This document shows, piece by piece, positions 52,537 through 60,938 of a stretch of DNA of 64,000 bases; the stretch's first letter is position 1; every line of letters starts with the position of its first letter. The translations under genes were made by a program, and so were the position numbers. This stretch comes from Lachnospiraceae bacterium (GTDB taxonomy: Bacteria > Bacillota > Clostridia > Lachnospirales > Lachnospiraceae), in the NCBI GenBank assembly GCA_910575105.1, contig CAJTDK010000009.1:107756-171755 (forward strand), read 5' to 3'. Below the pieces are notes generated by a model. That model had not been told where the DNA came from and made no database searches. It worked only from the letters and a program-made list of their open reading frames with translations.

Positions 52537-53958
52537 ATGGAACAGACGCAGAAAAGAAAAAAGAAAAAGGTGTATACAAAACAGATAACAGCCCTTGTCA
52601 TTCTCGGGCTGCTGACCATCTTCTGCCTTCTTAACCTGATTCCCAACGGCGGAAAGGATAAAAAGCCGAAGCTGACCCTTAAGTCTGTGCTGGACGGCGG
52701 ATATATGGAGGAGTACGGAGAGTATCTTACCAGCCGCTTTTTGGTAAAGGGTGCGTTTAAGAGCCTGGATTTTTCTGTACGGACCATGTTCGGGGAGAGG
52801 GAGTCTGAGGGGATCTACAGAGGAGAGGAGCAGTACCTGCTTGAAAAGATCGCTGCGATGGATGAGCAGGCTGTAGAGGAGAATATCCAAAGGATCGAGG
52901 AGCTTGCCGGGACATATTATAACATACCGGTATACGTCATGCTCGTGCCTGATGCCGCGAACATCCAGTCCCAGAGGCTTCCGGCCTATGCGGCAGGACA
53001 GGACCAGAGCAGGCAGTTTAAGAAGATCAGGGATAGGCTTGGTACAGGGATCAACTGGGTGGAAACGGAAAAAGCTCTTGAGAAGCATGACGATGAGCCG
53101 CTCTACTACCGGACGGACAGGAACTGGACGTCTCTCGGGGCCTTTTACGGCTATGAGGCGCTTGCGTCGGCCATGGGGCTTGATACGTCCAGCGCACCGC
53201 AGCTTGACCCTTATGTGGTGAATAATGATTTTATCGGCCCGCTGTCGGAAAAGAGCGGCTACGGGAAAGGCTTAGAGGATTCCATCACCATCTATGCACC
53301 GAAAAAAATAAAGGACAGTGTGCGTCTGGTCATGACGAATATGGACACGAAGAAAAAATCTGCCACACTCTATGACAGCACGAAGCTTGAGAAGGAGGAC
53401 AAGTATTCGCTGTTTTTAGGCGGTGATGCGGGGATGATCGACATTAAGACGACGGTGGATACGACAGACCGTCTGCTGATCTTCAAGGATTCTTTTGCTA
53501 ACTGCCTGATTCCGTTTTTGACGCCCTATTACCGGGAGATCGTTGCGGTCGATCCGGCTCTTTACGGCGGAGATATACAGGAGATCATGCAAAAGGCAAA
53601 ATTTACAAGTATATTATTCTTATACAGCGGCAATTCTTTTGTGACAGATACGCATATTTCCAAGGTGCTCGGGACGGCTTTGTCAACGGAGACGCAAAGT
53701 GGGATATCCGGTGCCGGGGGAGAGGAAAATGGATCTTCGGATGCTGAGGGAGGAGAAAATGGCTCTTCTGATACGCAGGATAATGATGGCGGAGAATCCG
53801 ATTCAGATGAAAGTTCCTCAGGCCCGGGAGTATATTCCGGCGCAGATGAGGATTCCTCCGACGAAGACGGATATTCTGACACGGATGGGGACCCTGCTGA
53901 TTCAGATGGGGAAGATACAGATTCAACAGACGGGGAAATGGACGATGAGACTGAATAA
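52537..53958 (+). CDS. AlgX/DHHW-like membrane-anchored protein with acidic tail
   Basis: The 473-residue protein has an N-terminal anchor (about 15-35) and an AlgX/DltD-like extracellular domain. The DHHW motif reads YYRTDRNWTSLGAF: Asp194 is kept but both His are replaced (Arg195, Asn196); the Ser motif FKDSFANC (Ser319) is kept. Residues about 385-473 are a low-complexity tail rich in Asp, Glu, Ser and Gly with repeats of the form ENGSSD. In AlgX the Asp-His-Ser triad transfers acetyl groups to alginate. The start at 52537 has TTAGGAGC upstream. Its last 14 bases overlap the next gene. Confidence 0.82.
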   Translation: MEQTQKRKKKKVYTKQITALVILGLLTIFCLLNLIPNGGKDKKPKLTLKSVLDGGYMEEYGEYLTSRFLVKGAFKSLDFSVRTMFGERESEGIYRGEEQYLLEKIAAMDEQAVEENIQRIEELAGTYYNIPVYVMLVPDAANIQSQRLPAYAAGQDQSRQFKKIRDRLGTGINWVETEKALEKHDDEPLYYRTDRNWTSLGAFYGYEALASAMGLDTSSAPQLDPYVVNNDFIGPLSEKSGYGKGLEDSITIYAPKKIKDSVRLVMTNMDTKKKSATLYDSTKLEKEDKYSLFLGGDAGMIDIKTTVDTTDRLLIFKDSFANCLIPFLTPYYREIVAVDPALYGGDIQEIMQKAKFTSILFLYSGNSFVTDTHISKVLGTALSTETQSGISGAGGEENGSSDAEGGENGSSDTQDNDGGESDSDESSSGPGVYSGADEDSSDEDGYSDTDGDPADSDGEDTDSTDGEMDDETE

Positions 53959-54685
53959 ATATATAAGCGGAGCAGGGATCTGCTCCAGAAGAGAAGCGGA
54001 CCGTCTCATTGAGAGCGGTCGCGTGACCGTAGATGGGAGAAAGGCTGAGTCCGGGATGCAGGTGACGGAAGAAAATGACGTGCGGATCGGTAAAAAGAGG
54101 ATCAGAAGCAAGGAGGAAAAAATCGTCCTTGCCGTGTACAAGCCGGCGGGAATCGTCTGTACGGAGGATATGCGGGAGAGGAAAAATATCATCCGCTTCC
54201 TGGACTATCCGGTGAGGGTCACCTATGCCGGAAGGCTTGACAAGGATTCTGAAGGGCTTCTCATCATGACCAATGACGGTGACCTGATCAACTCCATGAT
54301 GCGCGCACGCCACCGTCATGAGAAGGAATATAAAGTGACGGTGAACAGGCCCGTCACGGATGAATTTATCGAAAAGCTTAAGGCGGGCGTCCGGATTACG
54401 GACAAGGAAAAAGGGCTTGACGCGGTGACGCTGCCTTGCAGGGCAAAAAAAACGGGGAAGTATACCTTTTCCATCGTACTCACCCAGGGGCTTAACCGGC
54501 AGATCCGCCGGATGTGCGAGGCGCTGGGATATAAGGTGGAAAGGCTTATCCGTATCCGGATTCTTAATATAGAGCTTGGAAAGATGAAAAGCGGAGAAGT
54601 AAGAAGATTAACGGAACAGGAGTTGAAAGAGATAGATGAGCAGACAAAAGGCAGACAGGATGAAGGAGCTGGTGGAGCTTCTTAA
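53945..54685 (+). CDS. RsuA/RluB/RluF-family pseudouridine synthase
   Basis: The 246-residue protein has an S4 RNA-binding domain (MRLNKYISGAGICSRREADR, 1-60) and the pseudouridine synthase domain with catalytic Asp99 in YAGRLDKDSEGL. The long form with TRGLNRQIRRM-type motif (here TQGLNRQIRRM) fits the RluF group, which modifies 23S rRNA or tRNA. It starts within the end of the AlgX-like gene and overlaps ligA by 50 bases. Confidence 0.9.
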   Translation: MRLNKYISGAGICSRREADRLIESGRVTVDGRKAESGMQVTEENDVRIGKKRIRSKEEKIVLAVYKPAGIVCTEDMRERKNIIRFLDYPVRVTYAGRLDKDSEGLLIMTNDGDLINSMMRARHRHEKEYKVTVNRPVTDEFIEKLKAGVRITDKEKGLDAVTLPCRAKKTGKYTFSIVLTQGLNRQIRRMCEALGYKVERLIRIRILNIELGKMKSGEVRRLTEQELKEIDEQTKGRQDEGAGGAS

Positions 54686-56612
54686 CCGGGCGGGAAAGGC
54701 ATATTATCAGGACGCAGAAGAGATGATGAGCAACTACACGTACGATAAGCTTTACGATGAGCTGAAAGGCCTGGAGGAGGAGCTTGGTATCACTCTGGCA
54801 GGAAGCCCTACCATCAACGTGGGGTATGAGGTGTTAAGCGAGCTTCCCAAGGAGCGGCATGAGCACCCTATGCTCTCTCTGGATAAGACGAAGGATGTGG
54901 AGGAGCTAAAGCAGTTCATCGGCAGCCAGAAAGCCCTTATGTCCTGGAAGCTGGACGGCCTGACCATCGTCCTTACCTACCGGGACGGGCAGCTTTTTAA
55001 GGCGGTTACCAGAGGAAACGGTGAGGTCGGGGAAGTCATCACCAACAATGCAAGCGTATTTAAAAATGTTCCGCTTAAGATCGCCTATAAAGGCGAGCTG
55101 ATCCTTCGCGGCGAAGCGGTGATCAGCTATAAGGATTTTGAACAGATCAATGAGCAGATCGCGGATGTGGATGCCAGATATAAGAATCCGCGCAATCTGT
55201 GCAGCGGTTCGGTAAGGCAGCTTAACAACGAGATCACGGCTAAGAGAAACGTGCGGTTTTACGCATTTTCCCTTGTGCAGGCAGAGGATGTGGACGTTGA
55301 GAACTCCAGGGAGCGCCAGATGGAGTGGCTTAAGGAGCAGGGCTTTGAGGTAGTAGAGTACCAGATAGTGACTGCGGATACCGTAGAAGAGCGGGTGCAG
55401 CATTTTTCGGAAAGAATCGGGGACAATGCCTTCCCTTCAGACGGACTGGTGTTTGTATACGATGATATCGCATACGGGCAGTCCCTCGGGAGGACGTCCA
55501 AGTTCCCGCGGGATTCTTACGCCTTTAAGTGGGCGGACGAGGTGCGTGAGACGAAGCTTTTAGAGATTGAGTGGAGCCCGTCAAGGACAGGACTCATTAA
55601 CCCGGTCGCGATCTTTGAGCCGGTGGAACTCGAGGGGACGACGGTGAGCCGCGCAAGCGTCCACAACATCAGTATCATGGAGGAGCTTAAGCTTGGCGCA
55701 GGGGATAGGATCGAGGTCTACAAGGCGAATATGATCATCCCGCAGATCGCCCGGAACCTGACAAAGAGCGGTGTGAAGGATATCCCGTCTGTCTGTCCGG
55801 TATGCGGGGAGCGGACAGAGATAAAGAAGGTCAGCAATGCGAAAGCGCTGTACTGTACGAACCCGGAGTGTCAGGCGAAGCATGTGAAGGCATTTGCCCT
55901 GTTTGTGAGCCGGGATGCCCTCAATATCGAGGGTTTATCCGAGGCGACTCTTGAGAAGTTCATCGCAAAGGGCTTTATCCGGGAATTCTCCGATCTTTTC
56001 CATCTGGACCGCTACAGCGAGGAGATCCGGCAGATGGAAGGCTTCGGGGAGAAATCTTACAACAATCTGATCGCCAGCGCGAAAAAAGCGCGGGTGACCA
56101 CCCTGCCGAGAGTAATCTACAGTCTGGGGATCGCCGGGATCGGACTTGCCAACGCAAAGGTGATCTGCAAGGAGTTCCATTATGACGTGGATGCCATGAT
56201 CCATGCGGACGAGGAGACGCTGAACGCCATAGACGGCATCGGCGGCGTGCTTGCCGGGGCGTTCGTTTCCTACTTTAAGGACGAGGATCATATAAAAATA
56301 TTATTAAATTTGCTGAAAGAGCTGGAAATTCCCGCAGAAATGGAGGATAATACTGAACGTATACTGGAAGGAAAGAAATTCGTCATTACCGGAAGTGTTG
56401 CACATTTTGCCAACCGGGGCGAAGTGAAGGAGCTGATCGAGAGTCTTGGCGGCAAGGTGACAGGCTCTGTGACGGCGAAGACGGATTTTCTGATTAATAA
56501 TGATGTGCATTCCGCATCATCTAAGAATAAAAAAGCGAATGAACTGAATATTCCGATTATTTCGGAGGAAGAATTTATAGAGATGACACAAAAAGGAGCG
56601 TCCGTAGGCTGA
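54636..56612 (+). CDS. ligA: NAD-dependent DNA ligase
   Basis: The 658-residue protein has the Ia domain, the nucleotidyltransferase lysine Lys105 in SWKLDGLT, an OB fold, a four-Cys zinc site (CPVCGE ... CTNPEC), helix-hairpin-helix repeats and a C-terminal BRCT domain (about 585-650). It seals nicks in DNA. The N-terminal ATG at 54636 overlaps the pseudouridine synthase gene by 50 bases; the next ATG at 54660 is an alternative start. Confidence 0.95.
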   Translation: MSRQKADRMKELVELLNRAGKAYYQDAEEMMSNYTYDKLYDELKGLEEELGITLAGSPTINVGYEVLSELPKERHEHPMLSLDKTKDVEELKQFIGSQKALMSWKLDGLTIVLTYRDGQLFKAVTRGNGEVGEVITNNASVFKNVPLKIAYKGELILRGEAVISYKDFEQINEQIADVDARYKNPRNLCSGSVRQLNNEITAKRNVRFYAFSLVQAEDVDVENSRERQMEWLKEQGFEVVEYQIVTADTVEERVQHFSERIGDNAFPSDGLVFVYDDIAYGQSLGRTSKFPRDSYAFKWADEVRETKLLEIEWSPSRTGLINPVAIFEPVELEGTTVSRASVHNISIMEELKLGAGDRIEVYKANMIIPQIARNLTKSGVKDIPSVCPVCGERTEIKKVSNAKALYCTNPECQAKHVKAFALFVSRDALNIEGLSEATLEKFIAKGFIREFSDLFHLDRYSEEIRQMEGFGEKSYNNLIASAKKARVTTLPRVIYSLGIAGIGLANAKVICKEFHYDVDAMIHADEETLNAIDGIGGVLAGAFVSYFKDEDHIKILLNLLKELEIPAEMEDNTERILEGKKFVITGSVAHFANRGEVKELIESLGGKVTGSVTAKTDFLINNDVHSASSKNKKANELNIPIISEEEFIEMTQKGASVG

Positions 56613-56703
56613 TCAGGAACAGCCTGTCTTTGCACGGTTTCCTGGCAGGCGGATCATGGATTCGCGGAGCCGGAAGGCGCAGGTGGCATTAGGGAGGGTA
56701 TCT

Positions 56704-58137
56704 ATGGCTGACAAGGATAAGACATTGGAGAATGAGACGGAAAAGATCGACGAGACAAAGGTGACTGTGGAAAACACAGACAAGAAGGATGACGACGAAT
56801 ACGAGAAAGTGTGCTTCATCTGCCGCCGCCCGGAGAGCGTGGCGGGGAAGATGATCAATTTGCCCAACAATATTTGTGTCTGCAACGACTGTATGCAGAA
56901 AAGCTTTGACATCATGAACAGCGGGCAGATTGATTACAGCCAGCTCATGAACATCCCGGGGATGCAGTTTATCAATCTGGCGGACGTAGAGCAGACAGTG
57001 CCGAAGCAGCAGAAGGTGAAGAGGAAAAAAGAAAAAGAGGAGAAAAAGCCTCTGGTGGATATCGGCAATCTTCCGGCGCCCCACAAGATCAAGGCAAGGC
57101 TTGACGAGTATGTTGTGGGGCAGGAGTATGCGAAAAAGGCCATGTCGGTGGCAGTCTATAACCATTATAAGCGTGTGGCGACAGACACCATGGACGAGAT
57201 TGAGATTGAGAAGTCTAACATGCTGATGATCGGGCCTACCGGGTCTGGAAAGACCTATCTGGTGAAGACGCTGGCGAAGCTTTTGGATGTGCCGCTTGCC
57301 ATCACAGACGCTACGTCCCTTACGGAAGCCGGATACATAGGGGATGATATTGAGAGCGTAGTGTCTAAGCTCCTTGCCGCGGCGGATAATGATGTGGAGA
57401 AGGCGGAGCAGGGAATCATCTTCATCGATGAGATCGACAAGATCGCCAAGAAGCGGAATTCCAGCCAGAGAGACGTGAGCGGAGAATCAGTGCAGCAGGG
57501 GATGCTGAAGCTTCTAGAGGGCAGCCAGGTGGAGGTTCCTGTGGGAGCCAACAGCAAGAACGCCATGGTGCCGCTTACTACGGTGAACACGCGCAATATT
57601 TTATTTATCTGCGGCGGGGCGTTTCCGGATCTGGACAATATTATCAAAGAGAGGTTAAAGAAACAGGCTTCTATCGGGTTCGGGGCCGAGCTTAAGGATA
57701 AGTACGACCAGGACAAGAAGATCCTGGAGAAGGTGACGCTCGAGGACCTGCGCAAATTTGGGATGATCCCGGAGTTTTTAGGGCGTCTGCCCATCGTGTT
57801 TACCTTGCAGGGACTGAGCGAGGATATGCTGGTGCAGATCTTAAAGGAGCCGAAGAATGCCATCTTAAAGCAGTACCAGAAGCTTTTGGCGCTTGACGAG
57901 GTGAAGCTTACCTTTGACGAAGGAGCGCTTCATGCCATTGCCGGGAAGGCGATGGAGAAGGATACAGGCGCGAGGGCGCTTCGGGCGATCATCGAGGAAT
58001 TTATGCTGGATATCATGTATGAGATTCCAAAGGATGACAGTATCGGTGAAGTGACCATTACGAAGGAATATATCGAAGGGACAGGGGGGCCGGTCATCGG
58101 GCTTCGAAGCCAGCAGGTTATGCATATCGGTTCATAA
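56704..58137 (+). CDS. clpX: ClpX-type ATPase with acidic N-terminal extension
   Basis: The 477-residue protein has a 35-residue acidic extension, a four-Cys zinc domain (CFIC at 37-40, CNDC at 60-63), a charged linker (KRKKEKEEKK), Walker A GPTGSGKT (177-184), Walker B IFIDEIDKI, pore loop GYIG and the ClpP-binding loop IGFGAE. It unfolds proteins for ClpP. The usual Firmicute ClpX is about 420 residues and sits after tig-clpP. Here clpX follows ligA and no clpP is seen, so this may be a second ClpX. GGGAGGG precedes the start. Confidence 0.9.
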   Translation: MADKDKTLENETEKIDETKVTVENTDKKDDDEYEKVCFICRRPESVAGKMINLPNNICVCNDCMQKSFDIMNSGQIDYSQLMNIPGMQFINLADVEQTVPKQQKVKRKKEKEEKKPLVDIGNLPAPHKIKARLDEYVVGQEYAKKAMSVAVYNHYKRVATDTMDEIEIEKSNMLMIGPTGSGKTYLVKTLAKLLDVPLAITDATSLTEAGYIGDDIESVVSKLLAAADNDVEKAEQGIIFIDEIDKIAKKRNSSQRDVSGESVQQGMLKLLEGSQVEVPVGANSKNAMVPLTTVNTRNILFICGGAFPDLDNIIKERLKKQASIGFGAELKDKYDQDKKILEKVTLEDLRKFGMIPEFLGRLPIVFTLQGLSEDMLVQILKEPKNAILKQYQKLLALDEVKLTFDEGALHAIAGKAMEKDTGARALRAIIEEFMLDIMYEIPKDDSIGEVTITKEYIEGTGGPVIGLRSQQVMHIGS

Positions 58138-58148
58138 AAGGGAAATTG

Positions 58149-58185
58149 CCTCATATACTTGGATAAAGTATATGAGGTGTTTTTA
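58149..58185 (+). terminator. Hairpin terminator that also contains the next gene's ribosome site
   Basis: CCTCATATACTT (58149-58160) pairs perfectly with AAGTATATGAGG (58166-58177), followed by TGTTTTTAT. The right arm holds GAGG, the only ribosome-binding candidate for the ATG at 58189. It may end clpX transcripts and also limit translation of read-through RNA. Confidence 0.75.
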
Positions 58186-58188
58186 TCT

Positions 58189-59892
58189 ATGGATACAGAA
58201 GCATGCAGAGAAAAGATATTGTCACAGGATTATATGGATTTCATAAGTCCGGACTACTGGGGCGGGGAGGACATCGTGGTCAGGCAGGATCAGTCGTGCA
58301 TCCTTCAGCTTGGCTTCGGATACCGGGCGGTCTACGTAGATGAGGGACTTGCCGGGGAGCTTTCGCTGGAAAGATATGGGTATCAGGGAATCCCCGGCTG
58401 TTATACGCTGATCGATACCAGCGCGCTCAACGAGGCAGGCATCAGCGCGGTGCAGAATTATCCGGCGCTCCATCTGGGCGGAAGGGATATCATGATCGGA
58501 TTTATCGATACGGGGATCGATTATGAAAACGTGATATTTAGGAATCCCACGGGGGGAACCCGGATCGCCGGGATTTGGGACCAGACGATCCAGACGGGAA
58601 CTTTGCCAGAAGGGTTTGCCTATGGGAGTGAATATACCGAGGAGATGATCAATGAGGCCCTCCGGTCAGACAACCCGCGTGCGGCTGTTCCAAGCAGGGA
58701 CGAGGAAGGACATGGGACATTCCTTGCAAGCGTGGCGGCAGGAGGGATAAATACGGAAAATCAGTTTTCCGGGGCGGCTCCGGAGGCTTTGATCGGTGTT
58801 GTCAAGCTTAAGGGGGCGAAGAAATACCTGAAGGAGTTTTACGGCATCTACAGTGATGCCCCGTGCTACCAGGAAAATGATATTATGTTCGGACTTAAGT
58901 ACCTGCATGAACTGGCGGCAAAAAGGAAACTCCCTATCGTCATCTGCGTCGCTCTCGGGACTAATATGGGTCCCCACAACGGAGCGTCCATGCTGTCGCA
59001 GATAATCGACAATTATGCGAATCTTCTGAACCACTGCGTTGTTATCGGCGGGGGAAATGAGGCGAGCAACCGCCATCATTATTACGGTGAGGTGGAGCAG
59101 GGCGGGCCTGCTAAGGAGGCTGAGATACGGGTAGAGAAGGGAACGACAGGGTTCGTGGCGGAGCTTTGGAGCCCGCTTCCCAACATCGTTACTGCCTATA
59201 TTATCTCACCGTCCGGAGAGAGAAGCCCCGCCTTGTCCCTGCGGCAGGCCAGCAAGTTCAATCTGAGCTTTGTCTTTGACGGGACCGAGGTAGAGATAGA
59301 ATACCGTCTTCTTTTGGAAAACAGTAATTCTCAGCTTATCTTTTTTCGGTTCCGGGGAGTGGCGGAAGGGATCTGGAAGATCGGTGTGGAGCCGGTCTAC
59401 ATCGTGAAGGGAGGATATCACATCTGGCTTCCGGTAAAAGAATTTTTACAGAGCGATGTGTATTTTCTGGAATCAGACCCGGATACTACCTTGACAGAGC
59501 CGGGGAGTACGAGGGATGCCATGACGGTCTCTTATTACAATAGTATTGATAATAGTATTGATATTAATTCGGGAAGAGGGTATACTAGATGTACCGTACT
59601 CAAACCGGATTTTGCAGTTCCCGGGGTGAAGATCACCGGGCTTGGGGCCGACGGAAGATTCACTGTGCGCAGCGGTTCCAGCGCGTCTGCCGGGATCGGG
59701 GCCGGAGCGGCGGCCCTGATTATGGAGTGGCTTAGGAAACAGCCGGCCGTCAGGGGGATCACCTGCAACCAGGTGCGCAACATTATCCTGTTTGGGACGA
59801 ACCAGCGCAGGGATATGGACTATCCGAACAAAGAGTGGGGATACGGGACGATTGATATCTACCAGTCGCTAAACCGGCTGAGAGAATTATAA
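58189..59892 (+). CDS. S8 subtilase, CspABC-like
   Basis: The 567-residue protein has an N-terminal prodomain-like region (1-95), the subtilase domain with Asp107 (GFIDTGID), His175 (EGHGTFLASVAAG) and Ser498 (SGSSASAG, near the C-terminus), and an inserted jelly-roll domain between about 300 and 450, as in the Csp germination proteases and their relatives in Lachnospiraceae. All three catalytic residues are present. There is no signal peptide. A GAGG lies nine bases before the ATG, within a hairpin. A 12-base tandem repeat codes SIDNSID near residue 452. Confidence 0.88.
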   Translation: MDTEACREKILSQDYMDFISPDYWGGEDIVVRQDQSCILQLGFGYRAVYVDEGLAGELSLERYGYQGIPGCYTLIDTSALNEAGISAVQNYPALHLGGRDIMIGFIDTGIDYENVIFRNPTGGTRIAGIWDQTIQTGTLPEGFAYGSEYTEEMINEALRSDNPRAAVPSRDEEGHGTFLASVAAGGINTENQFSGAAPEALIGVVKLKGAKKYLKEFYGIYSDAPCYQENDIMFGLKYLHELAAKRKLPIVICVALGTNMGPHNGASMLSQIIDNYANLLNHCVVIGGGNEASNRHHYYGEVEQGGPAKEAEIRVEKGTTGFVAELWSPLPNIVTAYIISPSGERSPALSLRQASKFNLSFVFDGTEVEIEYRLLLENSNSQLIFFRFRGVAEGIWKIGVEPVYIVKGGYHIWLPVKEFLQSDVYFLESDPDTTLTEPGSTRDAMTVSYYNSIDNSIDINSGRGYTRCTVLKPDFAVPGVKITGLGADGRFTVRSGSSASAGIGAGAAALIMEWLRKQPAVRGITCNQVRNIILFGTNQRRDMDYPNKEWGYGTIDIYQSLNRLREL

Positions 59893-59918
59893 ATATTTAC
59901 GAAAGGAGGAGGTTTGTT

Positions 59919-60212
59919 ATGGCAGATTTTTTTGAAGACCTCGGCAAAAAGATTACGGAGGTGGCGGATGATCTTGGGCGCATAGCCGGAGATACCATAG
60001 AGACACAGAAGATCAAAAGCCAGATCCGTTCCCTGAGACGTGCGAATGAGAGAGATTATCTGGATATCGGACGTATGGTGTATGAAAAGTTTCAGGACGG
60101 TGAGCTGTTCGGGACTGATTTTATCACGATCTGCGAAGCAATTGAGAAACGCGGCGAAGAGATAGAGAAAAAAGAGACAGAACTGGACAGATTCAAAGAG
60201 GATAAACGATGA
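59919..60212 (+). CDS. Small coiled-coil protein, function unknown
   Basis: The 97-residue acidic protein is almost all helix (FFEDLGKKITEVADDLGRIAGD, then IEKRGEEIEKKETELDRFKED), without Cys pairs or membrane segments. GGAGGAGG precedes the start. Its stop overlaps the ATG of the LspA-like gene (ATGA), so they are coupled. Confidence 0.7.
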   Translation: MADFFEDLGKKITEVADDLGRIAGDTIETQKIKSQIRSLRRANERDYLDIGRMVYEKFQDGELFGTDFITICEAIEKRGEEIEKKETELDRFKEDKR

Positions 60213-60694
60213 TCTTAACGATATATATGGGTATGTTTCTTGTTCTGGCCTGTATTGACATGGGCATTAAGCAGTACATAGAAGATACAGTTGAAGGTGA
60301 TGAAGAAAGAGAGACTATGATCTCGGGTGTTGTACTCCGCAAGGTATACAACAAGGGATTCGCATTTAATCTATTGGAGCGTGCGCCGGGCATTATCCGG
60401 AAGAGCTCCGTCTGTGCGGCGGCCGGGATTCTGCTTTATGACTGCTGGCTGTTTTCCAGGAAAAAGCGTGCGGTGGGAAAGCTTGGCATGACGCTTGTCA
60501 GCGCCGGGGCAGCCAGCAACCTCTATGACCGCTTGTTCCGGAAGAAGGTGGTTGATTATATCGGGATCAGGAGTGAAAAAAAGCGGCTTTCTGACCTGAC
60601 AGCGAATCTTGCGGATATCTATATCACGGCGGGGGCAGTGCTGACTGTCCTGTCAAGGATGGCACATAAGAAAAGAAGAGTAAAAGAGAAATAA
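60209..60694 (+). CDS. Signal peptidase II (LspA)-like membrane protein
   Basis: The 161-residue protein has about four membrane segments and the LspA pattern: NKGFAFNLL (canonical NxGxAF), SNLYDRLF...VVDYI (Asp107, Asp116) and TANLADIYI (Asp136). Asp107 and Asp136 match the catalytic dyad that cuts lipoprotein signal peptides. It is divergent from standard LspA and may be a second copy. It overlaps the preceding coiled-coil gene by four bases. Confidence 0.75.
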   Translation: MILTIYMGMFLVLACIDMGIKQYIEDTVEGDEERETMISGVVLRKVYNKGFAFNLLERAPGIIRKSSVCAAAGILLYDCWLFSRKKRAVGKLGMTLVSAGAASNLYDRLFRKKVVDYIGIRSEKKRLSDLTANLADIYITAGAVLTVLSRMAHKKRRVKEK

Positions 60695-60722
60695 GGTTAT
60701 GATTCACGGGTTATGAACCGCG

Positions 60723-60750
60723 GGCAGAGACATCCTCTCTGCCTCTTTCT
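60723..60750 (+). terminator. Rho-independent terminator after the LspA-like gene
   Basis: GGCAGAGA (60723-60730) pairs with TCTCTGCC (60736-60743), followed by TCTTTCT. Confidence 0.75.
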
Positions 60751-60760
60751 GTGTGCGGCG

Positions 60761-60820
60761 CTGTATCATGTTCTCACGGAATGCGCAGCCAGTGCACATT
60801 CCTGACCCATAACAGTAACG
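60761..60820 (+). repeat. Dispersed intergenic hairpin repeat, copy B
   Basis: Matches copies A (1043-1104) and C (19921-19979, reverse). The dyad is GGAATGCGC (60778-60786) and GCACATTCC (60794-60802) around AGCCAGT, with one mismatch. The flanks CTGTATCATG and CAGTAACG are also shared. Confidence 0.75.
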
Positions 60821-60938
60821 CCAGAGCACATTAGGGTATATAGACCAGACAATATTCTATATACAAGCCCGCTTTGTTTTCTTATAATGGTATACAGGGT
60901 AATTTGTAAATATTTGCGATGAAAAGGAGACTGATAAC

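Noticed and set aside
59536..59565. A 12-base tandem repeat in the Csp-like gene as a possible phase-variation site
   Set aside because: It has only two imperfect units and keeps the frame; two units are too few for slippage to be likely.
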